From Solilutibacter pythonis (lineage in GTDB: Bacteria; Pseudomonadota; Gammaproteobacteria; Xanthomonadales; Xanthomonadaceae): 64,000 bases of DNA. The stretch spans positions 109,111 to 173,110 of the forward strand of contig NZ_RFLY01000007.1 of NCBI RefSeq assembly GCF_003697345.1, written 5' to 3'. A program made the translations under genes and the position numbers. Of this stretch, positions 18,245 to 25,630 are shown piece by piece; within the stretch, counting starts at the first letter, position 1; each line of letters opens with the position of its first letter. The notes under the pieces are model-generated. The model was not told where the DNA came from. It saw nothing but the letters and a program-made list of their open reading frames with translations, and did not search any database.

Positions 18245-18465
18245 GCGACTCCGACACTCGCTTGGATCAAGCCACGCATGCTCGGATATTTTCCGAGAAG
18301 GTGATCCCTAAAAGCACGTTTCCTGATGCCACTCCACAAATCCAGCCCAAGGCCATCATCCTGGCCGGGCAACCGGACGCAAGCAAGGATAGATTGGCTA
18401 GAGTAGAGTACAGCCGCTATCCCCCGACGTTGGCACGACGGCTCGAAGCCGGGCGCTTCGAATAG
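18241..18465 (+). pseudogene. Truncated zeta-toxin start fused to an IS tail
   Basis: The first about 50 residues parallel the intact toxin at 18865 (SDTRLDQATHARIFSEKVIP versus DRLDQKTHARVLSEKVIP; KAIILAGQPDASKDRLAR versus KAVILAGQPGAGKGGLAR). The Walker A loop is ruined (GQPDASKD). After residue 53 the sequence jumps to the last 20 residues of the ISL3 transposase and stops. The product of 74 residues cannot be an active toxin. It records the recombination that made the duplication. Confidence 0.8.
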
Positions 18466-18508
18466 CCCATTTACACAAGCCCCAAACGCCCGCACGAAGG
18501 AACCCCAC

Positions 18509-18868
18509 ATGCCATCACGCCCTCCACCCCCCGTGCCGCAAAAACTCCGCGAGATGCTCAAGGACTATCCGGGGCACATCGAACGCCTACAGGAAGTCCT
18601 CAACTCAGTGATTGAGAAGCCTTCCAAAGTGACCCCACCTTTTGAAGTGGCAATCTGGCTGCTTGAGGGTCGATTGGAAACCTTCATCTCAGAAGCCCGT
18701 GCGGAACTGAAAGCCGCCGAGGCCAGCGGTGATCCGGTGGCGATCGAGCGGGCGAAGGCAAAAGAACTGCTGATGGGACGCGCCCGTTCCGGTAATGGAG
18801 GCATGCGGCTCGGCTTGATGGACGACCTATGGAATTACTTTGAGACAAACAAAGGAGCTTTCGAATGA
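18509..18868 (+). CDS. Candidate immunity protein for the zeta-type effector, copy 2
   Basis: The 119-residue twin of the protein at 17894. Residues 1-31 and the helix from LEGRLETF onward are almost unchanged, while residues about 32-53 differ (VIEKPSKVTPPFEVAIW), and a short insertion near the end (NGGMRLGL) is added. No secretion signal. Its stop codon overlaps the start of the intact toxin gene by ATGA, so toxin and immunity are translationally coupled. It is the likely cognate antitoxin or immunity protein for the kinase-type toxin downstream. Confidence 0.75.
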   Translation: MPSRPPPPVPQKLREMLKDYPGHIERLQEVLNSVIEKPSKVTPPFEVAIWLLEGRLETFISEARAELKAAEASGDPVAIERAKAKELLMGRARSGNGGMRLGLMDDLWNYFETNKGAFE

Positions 18869-21753
18869 GCGCCCCTACCGATCGTCTCGATCAGAAAACG
18901 CACGCGCGGGTCTTGTCAGAAAAGGTCATCCCGGAAAGCGGTTTGAGCGAAGTCAGTTCGCAAGCAAAGCCCAAGGCCGTCATCTTGGCGGGGCAGCCGG
19001 GCGCAGGCAAGGGCGGTCTGGCACGAACTGCGGAAATTGAACTTTTCAACGATGTGGTAAAGATCGATCCTGACGAACTCCGCGACCACCACCCCGACGT
19101 CAAGCAATTTCGCAAAGCCCGTCCCTACACCTGGTCAAGCCAGACACAGCACGATGCCGGCCAGTGGGCGGAGGAACTGCTGGATGCGACCGTCGCGGGC
19201 AAGAAACACCTGATCTTCGATACCACGCTCAGCAATGGGGAGTGGTCCTCCCAACTGATCAAGGACCTGCAAGCCAAGGGCTACGAGGTCGAGGTGCGCG
19301 CGGTCGCCGCGCATCGGTTGGAAAGTGAGCACGGAGTCGACGAACGCTTTGCAAAGAAACTCGATGCTGAAGGCTACGGCCGCCACGTCCCCAAAGGCGC
19401 GCGCGACGCCATCTACGACAAGTTGCCTGCCAGCCTGGATATGGTCCATGATCGCACCGACGTGCCGATCCGCCTCTTCAACCGCGAAGGCGTGGCGTTG
19501 TACGACAGCCGAACCAGCACGCAGTCGCCAGGCGCCGCGCTGGAAGCAGCCCGCGAAGCGCGGTTGCGTGACCCCGCCATCACCCATGGCCTGCGCGACG
19601 GTTGGCGCGAACAGCAGGCCTGGCATCGCGACCTGCCCCAGACGCTGCCAAACAATCAGCGGATCGATTCGCCGACCCGCGCAAACCTGCTTGCCGAACG
19701 CAGCGCCAACCAGGTGGCGGAACGCGTCGATCGCGCGGCCCTGGAAGCGGTCGAGGTCGATCACCGCACCCGCATCCGGCCGACCCGCATCCGTGCGGGC
19801 AGCGCACTGGGCATCGCCGGCCTGGCGCTGGATGCTTACGACGCCGCCAACAGCCTGCGCACCAGCCAGCGGCTGCGCGGCGAGGGCAATGCCACCGCGG
19901 CCGATTCCGAACTGATCCATTTCGGCTCGCGCACGGTCGGCGGTTTTGCCGGCGCGGGCCTGGGCATGGCGGCGGGCGCCGCCGCCGGTGTCGAGACCGG
20001 TCCCGGCTTGTTGGTCACAGGCGCCATCGGCGGTATCGCCGGGGCATTCGCCGGTGACAAGATCGCCGCCTGGACCGACGACCGCCGCATCTACCGCCAG
20101 CACGACCGACAGGGCAACACCTGGACCTACGATCCGGACCAGCCCACCCTCGGCTGGCAGCGCGAGGCCCCGATCGACGCCAGCAACGATCACATCGACA
20201 ACCCGACCCGCGGCAGGCTGCGCGCCTCACCCGCGCTGGCCAATGAACTGAACCACCAGGCGACCCGCACGTCGGTGGAACGGGTGCTCGGCAGCCCCCC
20301 CTCGCAGCGCGACCCCTTTACCCAGCCCGCCCTCGCCAACGACGCGCCCAGCATCACCCCCGCGAACTGGGTCCGCGATGCCGACGGCGACACCTGGCGG
20401 CGCGAGGTCGTGGTCGCATACCTGGAACACGGTCTGCGCCAGACGCGCATCGACGCGGCCGGCCCGGAACGTGCGGCGGAACTGGATCGCGCAGCGGCGC
20501 AGACCGTGCTGCACAACGCCGCGAACAGCCCGGCGGCCATTGCGGCGCGCTACGAGGATGCCTACGCGCGCAACGGCTGGGCGGCCTACGGCGCCATGCC
20601 GGAAGCCGTGCAGCGCGCCCGCGTCGACCCGGACACCCTCGTCGCCTCCGACGACAACCGCTACCAGCGCCGCGCGAACGGCGAATGGGTCAGCGACGGC
20701 CTGTTCCACGACGCCACCGCGACCGGCAACCTGCGTGCGGAGTTGGATGCCACCCGCGAAGTCGTGCGCGCGACATTGCCACCGCCTCGAGCCGTACGGA
20801 CACCGCCGCCGATGACGCCGGAGGCCCATGTGCGCGACACCGTTCTGGGCGCCTATGCGAATGCCGGGACGACACCGGACGCGGAACGCCTGGCGGCGAG
20901 TGTCGCCGCCGTGCGGGTGACGTGGGCGGCCCACGGACTCGATCCGAACACCACGGCCTTGCAGTTACAACGCGGCGCCAATGGCCGCTACGACCAGGAC
21001 AGCCCCATCGGGAGCTTGCGCCTGGACGCCGACGGCAAGACGTATGTCATCGCGGCGGTCACCACCGCGGAAGAGATCCGGCGTGCGCAGATGCCGCCAC
21101 CCCACATCGAAATCGGTCCGCCACCGGCCACGCCGCCCCATTCCGACGACACCCCCACGCCGGCCGGAACGCCCGAGCACCCCCCACATGCCCCTCCAAC
21201 CGCCGCGAAGACACCACAAGATCCCTCGGATGCGCTAATCGAGCGGTACTTCGCCGCCATGCAAGCCGGCGACCGCGAGGGCATGCGTGCCGCGTCGATC
21301 GCCTTCGTCGACTCCGAACGCGGCCAGCACATCATTGCGCAATCGCGGGAGCGGATCGCGCAACAGCAGCGACAGTTGCCAGGTCGCGACAACCCGCTCT
21401 TTGTCCAGGCACTGCAACACCTGGAGCGGCTCGGGCCGGAGGCGGCCCGATACACCGATCAAGCCGACATGGAGCGTATTGCCGGCGCCATCGCGCTTGA
21501 AGCCAAACGGAACCGCCTACCCGCCATCGACACGATCATCCCGACGCGCGACGGCGAGCTGATGGCCACCTGGACGAACCCTCGCAACGACATGCTCAGG
21601 CATGACGCCACCGTCGATCCGATCCTTGCGTCGATACAACCGCTGGAGCGGAACTTTCAGCAGTTGGAGGTCGAAACGCAACGACAGGAACAGCAGGAAC
21701 TACAGCAGGAGCAGCAGCGGCAGATGAGCGCGCAGCACGGAATGTCACGCTGA
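18865..21753 (+). CDS. Zeta-toxin/XVIPCD protein, candidate T4SS effector
   Basis: A 962-residue multidomain protein. Residues 37-215 form a zeta-toxin-like kinase: GQPGAGKGG (43-51), KIDPDELRDHHP (66-77) and LIFDTTLSN (117-124); zeta toxins phosphorylate UDP-GlcNAc. Residues about 313-408 are a glycine-rich hydrophobic hairpin region. Middle parts resemble linkers of large Xanthomonadales toxins (DNPTRGRL, LRAELD). From about 790 an XVIPCD-like tail follows: NPLFVQALQHLERL, ALEAKRNRLPAIDTII, then a glutamine-rich end. XVIPCD is the recruitment signal for VirD4 of the bacterial-killing T4SS. The Walker A Ser/Thr is replaced by Gly50, so activity is uncertain. Confidence 0.82.
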   Translation: MSAPTDRLDQKTHARVLSEKVIPESGLSEVSSQAKPKAVILAGQPGAGKGGLARTAEIELFNDVVKIDPDELRDHHPDVKQFRKARPYTWSSQTQHDAGQWAEELLDATVAGKKHLIFDTTLSNGEWSSQLIKDLQAKGYEVEVRAVAAHRLESEHGVDERFAKKLDAEGYGRHVPKGARDAIYDKLPASLDMVHDRTDVPIRLFNREGVALYDSRTSTQSPGAALEAAREARLRDPAITHGLRDGWREQQAWHRDLPQTLPNNQRIDSPTRANLLAERSANQVAERVDRAALEAVEVDHRTRIRPTRIRAGSALGIAGLALDAYDAANSLRTSQRLRGEGNATAADSELIHFGSRTVGGFAGAGLGMAAGAAAGVETGPGLLVTGAIGGIAGAFAGDKIAAWTDDRRIYRQHDRQGNTWTYDPDQPTLGWQREAPIDASNDHIDNPTRGRLRASPALANELNHQATRTSVERVLGSPPSQRDPFTQPALANDAPSITPANWVRDADGDTWRREVVVAYLEHGLRQTRIDAAGPERAAELDRAAAQTVLHNAANSPAAIAARYEDAYARNGWAAYGAMPEAVQRARVDPDTLVASDDNRYQRRANGEWVSDGLFHDATATGNLRAELDATREVVRATLPPPRAVRTPPPMTPEAHVRDTVLGAYANAGTTPDAERLAASVAAVRVTWAAHGLDPNTTALQLQRGANGRYDQDSPIGSLRLDADGKTYVIAAVTTAEEIRRAQMPPPHIEIGPPPATPPHSDDTPTPAGTPEHPPHAPPTAAKTPQDPSDALIERYFAAMQAGDREGMRAASIAFVDSERGQHIIAQSRERIAQQQRQLPGRDNPLFVQALQHLERLGPEAARYTDQADMERIAGAIALEAKRNRLPAIDTIIPTRDGELMATWTNPRNDMLRHDATVDPILASIQPLERNFQQLEVETQRQEQQELQQEQQRQMSAQHGMSR

Positions 21754-21773
21754 CGGAATTCTGGAGTGGGATA

Positions 21774-22283
21774 GTGAATGACGACGACACACGCAGTGAA
21801 TTTGACCGGATATTGGCGGCATCCGGCGGCCTGGAGACATTGATCGCCGAACTGCGCCAGCAAACGCGGGAAACGCAAGCGGCGATCCGGGCGACACGGG
21901 AACGGGAGGAAGTCCGGTTCAAACAGGCGATGACGGCGCTGTTCCAGGAGCAGCAGCGACGTACCGAAATGGCGCTGCGGCCGAAGATCGCGCGGGCGTG
22001 GCAGGCGCTCGTCGTGCTGGCCGGCGTTGGCGTACTGGTGTTCGGCGGCTTCCTGCTGTTACTCGGCCGCGCCAACGACCGGCTGCGGGTGGCCGAGGCC
22101 CGTGCCGATGCGGCCGAAGTGCGGGCGGAAGTGCGGGAAGCATCACGACACGTCGAGATCACCTCCTGCGGCGGCCGGCCGTGTATTCGCATCGACAGAA
22201 ACGCACCGACGTGGAAGCGCGGAAGCGGCGAATACATCCTGGTCGATGGGAAGCCGGGCAAGGAGACCGGCAAGCGGCGATGA
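21774..22283 (+). CDS. Single-pass membrane protein with coiled coil
   Basis: GTG start at 21774 with a GGAG site upstream and 20 bases after the effector stop. The 169-residue protein has a charged heptad-like helix (residues 20-70), one membrane helix (about 76-98), a second charged helix (102-125) and a small C-terminal unit with SCGGRPCIRID and GEYILVDGK, where the two cysteines may be linked. It may act with the effector gene, but I cannot name a family. Membrane immunity or an accessory delivery factor are both possible. Confidence 0.7.
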   Translation: MNDDDTRSEFDRILAASGGLETLIAELRQQTRETQAAIRATREREEVRFKQAMTALFQEQQRRTEMALRPKIARAWQALVVLAGVGVLVFGGFLLLLGRANDRLRVAEARADAAEVRAEVREASRHVEITSCGGRPCIRIDRNAPTWKRGSGEYILVDGKPGKETGKRR

Positions 22284-22577
22284 AGCGCACCCTCTGCGTG
22301 TCCGCACACTTCCAACCTCACGTTGGCATGACGGACAAGGGCAGCGCCAGCAGACGTGGCCCCACCCGCAGGCTTGCCTCGGGAGACATGAGTTGGAAGC
22401 GAGTCCCGCGCTAGAACCGGATACCCCAATAAATCCAACGCGGATTCCGTCCCGCGCACCGCTTCGCCTGTCCCCCAAACGCCATCTTCGCGCAGGGCGG
22501 TGCCGATGTCTCTTGCCGGCGCCGCTTCGCCCGTACTCCCCAGCACCGGCTCACTCGGATTGGCGCTGGATAGCCAA
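22284..22577. other. Gene-free stretch after the effector island
   Basis: About 290 bases with no convincing reading frame. It separates the + strand island from the - strand ribosomal protein genes. Confidence 0.5.
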
Positions 22578-22609
22578 AAAGAAACCCGCCATTTCCGGCG
22601 GGTTTCTTT
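22578..22609 (-). terminator. Terminator of the rpmB-rpmG operon
   Basis: AAAGAAACCCGCC pairs perfectly with GGCGGGTTTCTTT around a 6-base loop. The A/T parts of the stem give a U tract on either strand. It begins 20 bases after the rpmG stop codon. Confidence 0.9.
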
Positions 22610-22628
22610 CGCATCCTGCAACGAAGGC

Positions 22629-22793
22629 TTACTTGATCTTGCCTTCCTTGTAGATCACGTGCTTGCGGGCGACGGGGTCGTACTTCTTCATCTCCATCTT
22701 GCCCGGGGTGTTCTTCTTGTTCTTGTCTGTGGTGTAGAAGTGACCCGTTCCTTCCGAGGAAATCAGGCGAATCTTGTCGCGCTTGGAGGGCAT
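22629..22793 (-). CDS. rpmG: 50S ribosomal protein L33
   Basis: A 54-residue basic protein beginning [20 protein letters not shown] and ending KEGKIK, the standard L33 length and pattern ([20 protein letters not shown]). It is the zinc-free form: no CxxC pairs. It lies 12 bases downstream of rpmB, the universal gammaproteobacterial pair. Confidence 0.97.
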   Translation of the reverse strand: MPSKRDKIRLISSEGTGHFYTTDKNKKNTPGKMEMKKYDPVARKHVIYKEGKIK

Positions 22794-22805
22794 GTCGTCG
22801 GCTCC

Positions 22806-23042
22806 TTAGATCTTTTCGCCACGGGCACGCAGGTCGGCGAGGACGGCGTCGATGCCGTTCTTGTCGATGGTGCGCAGGGCCTTGGTGGAAACACGCAGCT
22901 TGACCCAACGGTTCTCGGAAGCCACCCAGAAGCGGCGTTCGTGGAGATTGGGCATGAAGCGGCGGCGGGTCTTGTTCATCGCGTGCGAGACGTTGTTGCC
23001 GGTCGTCGTACGCTTGCCGGTGACTTGGCATTGGCGGGGCAT
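22806..23042 (-). CDS. rpmB: 50S ribosomal protein L28
   Basis: ATG 23042 gives the usual 78 residues, starting [20 protein letters not shown] and containing [13 protein letters not shown], hallmarks of L28. Longer open frames upstream add non-conserved residues. It is the first gene of the rpmB-rpmG operon. Confidence 0.97.
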   Translation of the reverse strand: MPRQCQVTGKRTTTGNNVSHAMNKTRRRFMPNLHERRFWVASENRWVKLRVSTKALRTIDKNGIDAVLADLRARGEKI

Positions 23043-23406
23043 GTGAGCACCTCTCGTGTCCGTGGTGCCTCCCGTAGCCCGGAAGGCGGCGGCCCCGGCG
23101 GCCTTGCGGCTGCCGCGCGATGCGGGCGGAACCTGCGGCCGGAATCGCGCTTCGGGCACAGTCCGCCAGGTGACGGACGCAGGGAGCCGGGCATGGTGCG
23201 GGAAAATGTCGGCGAATGCAAGCCCGCCGAAAGCGCAAACGCCATCACGCCGCGCCGTCCCAGCGCCCTAGCGCCTCGACTGAGCGGGAGAAGAAACCGA
23301 ACCCCGGCGTGCCGGCGCGGCGAGGAAAAGCGCGCCGGGAATCGAAACGCGGGGGGCGGGCCAAGCGCTTGGCGAACGCGGCCGGCGAATCGCCCCCTCG
23401 CATACC
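23043..23406. other. Spacer between hslU end and rpmB start
   Basis: About 360 bases with no protein-like frame. It should carry the rpmB promoter (rpmB is transcribed leftwards from here) and the 3' end of hslU, but I see no clear promoter boxes or hairpin. Confidence 0.5.
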
Positions 23407-24780
23407 TCAGAGGATGTAGCGCGACAGATCCGGGTCCTTCACCAGCTCGCTCAGATGCGCATCGACGTAGGCCGCATCGATCAGCACTTCGCCGCCCTTG
23501 TCCGGCGCGTCGAAGCTCAGGCCGTCCAGCAGGCGCTCCAGCACGGTGTGCAGGCGGCGCGCGCCGATATTCTCCTGACGCTCGTTGACGGTGGCGGCGA
23601 TTTCGGCGAGACGCTCGACGGCTTCGTCGGCGAAGTGCAGTTTCACGCCCTCGGTGCCCAGCAGCTCGACGTATTGCCTGGTCAACGCCGCTTTCGGTTC
23701 GGTGAGGATGCGGATGAAATCGGCCTTGGTCAGCGCGTTCAGCTCGACGCGGATCGGGAAGCGCCCCTGCATCTCCGGGATGAGATCGGAGGGCTTGGCC
23801 AGGTGGAACGCGCCGGAGGCGATGAACAGGATGTGGTCGGTCTTCACCGGCCCGTACTTGGTGCTGACGGTCGAGCCTTCCACCAGCGGCAGCAGATCGC
23901 GCTGAACGCCCTCGCGGCTGACGTCGGCGCCGTGGCCTTCGCTGCGCTTGGCGACCTTGTCGATCTCGTCGATGAAGACGATGCCGTGCTGCTCGCAAGC
24001 CTCGATGGCGGCTTCGCGCACCTCGTCCTCGTTGACCAGCTTGCCGGCCTCTTCCTCGATCAGCAAAGCGCGCGCGGCCTTGACGGCCAGTTTCTTGGCA
24101 TGCGTCTTGCCGCCGGCCAGTTGCGAGAACATCGAGCGCAATTGCTGGCCCATCTCCTCCATGCCGGGCGGCGCCATGATGTCGACGTTGGAAAGAGAAA
24201 CCGCGGTTTCGATCTCGATTTCGCGGTGATCCAGCTCGCCGGCGCGCAACTGCTGGCGGAACTTGCGGCGGGTATCGTTCTCCACCTTGGAGGGCTCGTC
24301 CTTGGTCGCTTCGTCGATGTTGAAGCCGAAGCTGGTGGTCTGCCGCTGCGGCAGCAGGGCGTCGAGGATGCGGTCCTCGGCATTTTCCTCGGCCTGGGTG
24401 CGGACGCGCTGCTTGGCCTGTTCGCGGTAGAGCTTGACCGCGGTATCGGCCAGGTCGCGGATGATCTGTTCGACATCCTTGCCGACGTAGCCGACCTCGG
24501 TGAAGCGGGTCGCTTCCACTTTCACGAACGGCGCGTTGGCGAGCGTCGCCAGCCGGCGCGCGATCTCGGTCTTACCGACGCCGGTGGGGCCGATCATCAG
24601 GATGTTCTTCGGCATCACCTCGCGGCGCATGTCGTCGGCCAGCTGCATGCGCCGCCAGCGGTTGCGCAGCGCGATGGCGACCGCGCGCTTGGCGTCGTTC
24701 TGGCCGACGATGTGGCGGTCCAGCTCGGCGACGATCTCGCGCGGGGTCATGGAGGCGGAAGTGTTGTCGATTTTTTGCAT
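23407..24780 (-). CDS. hslU: ATP-dependent protease ATPase subunit HslU
   Basis: 457 residues, typical HslU length. Starts [10 protein letters not shown] and has [16 protein letters not shown], Walker [12 protein letters not shown] (residues about 60-70), Walker [10 protein letters not shown], the intermediate I-domain (about 110-240) and the C-terminal LSRYIL tail that inserts into HslV to activate it. With HslV it forms the cytoplasmic heat-shock protease. It is the second gene of the hslVU operon, 109 bases after hslV, with a large inverted repeat in the gap. Confidence 0.97.
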   Translation of the reverse strand: MQKIDNTSASMTPREIVAELDRHIVGQNDAKRAVAIALRNRWRRMQLADDMRREVMPKNILMIGPTGVGKTEIARRLATLANAPFVKVEATRFTEVGYVGKDVEQIIRDLADTAVKLYREQAKQRVRTQAEENAEDRILDALLPQRQTTSFGFNIDEATKDEPSKVENDTRRKFRQQLRAGELDHREIEIETAVSLSNVDIMAPPGMEEMGQQLRSMFSQLAGGKTHAKKLAVKAARALLIEEEAGKLVNEDEVREAAIEACEQHGIVFIDEIDKVAKRSEGHGADVSREGVQRDLLPLVEGSTVSTKYGPVKTDHILFIASGAFHLAKPSDLIPEMQGRFPIRVELNALTKADFIRILTEPKAALTRQYVELLGTEGVKLHFADEAVERLAEIAATVNERQENIGARRLHTVLERLLDGLSFDAPDKGGEVLIDAAYVDAHLSELVKDPDLSRYIL

Positions 24781-24807
24781 GGCGTCTCAATACAACGTCG
24801 TGGCCGG

Positions 24808-24877
24808 CGGGCGGCGCGGGTATCCGATCCACGAAGCGGGCATGGGGCGCGACCGGACCGGATACCCGCGCCGCCCG
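24808..24877. repeat. 19-bp perfect inverted repeat in the hslV-hslU gap
   Basis: CGGGCGGCGCGGGTATCCG at 24808-24826 matches the exact reverse complement at 24859-24877, leaving a 32-base loop. In the hslVU transcript it would form a very stable hairpin between the two cistrons, which could reduce hslU expression or protect the upstream message. Confidence 0.85.
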
Positions 24878-24889
24878 ACATCGAAGCGC

Positions 24890-25441
24890 TTAGAGTTCTT
24901 CGAGCACGATATTGCGATTGGTGTAGATGCAGACCTCGCCGGCGATGTTGAGCGACTCCACCGCGATGTCGCGGGCCGGCAGTTCGGTGTGCTTGAGCAG
25001 CCCGCGCGCGGCGGACAGGGCGTACATGCCGCCGGAGCCGATGGCGATCAATCCGTCTTCCGGCTCGATCACGTCGCCGGTGCCGCTGATGATGAGCGAG
25101 GTCTCGCGGTCGGCCACCGCCAGCAGCGCTTCGAGCTTGCCGAAGCGACGCTCGGTACGCCAATCCTTGGCCATCTCCACCGCCGCGCGCAGCAACTGCC
25201 CGTGTTTCTGCAACTTGGCCTCGAACAGCTCGAACAGGGTGAAGGCATCGGCGGCGGCGCCGGCGAATCCGGCCAGCACTTGGCCGTTCTCGCCTAGGCG
25301 GCGCACCTTGCGCGCATTGGCCTTCATCACCGTGTGACCAAGCGTGACCTGGCCATCGCCGGCGATCACCACCCGATCGCCCCGGCGCACCGAGACGATG
25401 GTGGTGGCGTGGAAGACATTGGGGTTCTGACTGGGATCCAT
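24890..25441 (-). CDS. hslV: ATP-dependent protease proteolytic subunit HslV
   Basis: 183 residues. After a 12-residue propeptide comes [10 protein letters not shown], so Thr13 is the N-terminal nucleophile of the mature protease. [16 protein letters not shown] and [13 protein letters not shown] are family hallmarks. An AGGAGG site precedes the ATG by 4 bases, and a sigma-32-type promoter lies just upstream. Confidence 0.97.
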   Translation of the reverse strand: MDPSQNPNVFHATTIVSVRRGDRVVIAGDGQVTLGHTVMKANARKVRRLGENGQVLAGFAGAAADAFTLFELFEAKLQKHGQLLRAAVEMAKDWRTERRFGKLEALLAVADRETSLIISGTGDVIEPEDGLIAIGSGGMYALSAARGLLKHTELPARDIAVESLNIAGEVCIYTNRNIVLEEL

Positions 25442-25463
25442 GCGGCCTCCTGATGAAGTTCCA

Positions 25464-25491
25464 ACATGGGGCCGCCCGCCGGCGCTTCAAG
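25464..25491 (-). promoter_or_regulatory. Sigma-32 heat-shock promoter of hslVU
   Basis: On the - strand, CTTGAA (25491-25486) is separated by 14 bases from CCCCATGT (25471-25464). This matches the RpoH consensus CTTGAA-N13/14-CCCCATNT almost completely. The site is 22 bases upstream of the hslV start. Confidence 0.85.
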
Positions 25492-25576
25492 CAGCGTGTC
25501 CGGCCGCCCACGCCGGACGACGTCAGGTCAACCGGAGGTGTCCGCCGCCGGTACCGACAAGCGACCCGGCGGCGCG

Positions 25577-25619
25577 GCCATCACCGTCGCCGGCGGACGA
25601 ACGCCGGCACGGTGATGGC
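25577..25619. terminator. Long hairpin after aceE
   Basis: GCCATCACCG and GCCGGCG pair with CGCCGGC and CGGTGATGGC, separated by a small bulge and a 6-base loop. It lies 11 bases after the aceE stop. There is no T tract, so factor-assisted termination or 3'-end protection is more likely than classical intrinsic termination. Confidence 0.55.
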
Positions 25620-25630
25620 GCATTCGGGCA

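Larger units (their letters stand above)
17788..18592 (+). repeat. Tandem duplication: IS tail plus immunity-gene start
   Basis: Two copies of a 190-base unit, 17788-17977 and 18403-18592, are offset by exactly 615 bases and are nearly identical in the intergenic part and first 31 codons of the immunity-like genes. The unit begins in the last 20 codons of the ISL3 transposase. The same offset holds again from 18053/18668, while 17978-18052 and 18593-18667 differ strongly. This shows a duplication followed by local divergence or exchange. Confidence 0.85.

Noticed and set aside
17894..18868. Classical epsilon antitoxin genes
   Set aside because: Position fits, but I see no recognisable epsilon sequence pattern, so they are only called candidate immunity proteins.
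18865..21753. Plasmid-type postsegregational killing module
   Set aside because: The very long protein with an XVIPCD-like tail and the chromosomal housekeeping surroundings fit an effector better than a plasmid-stability toxin.
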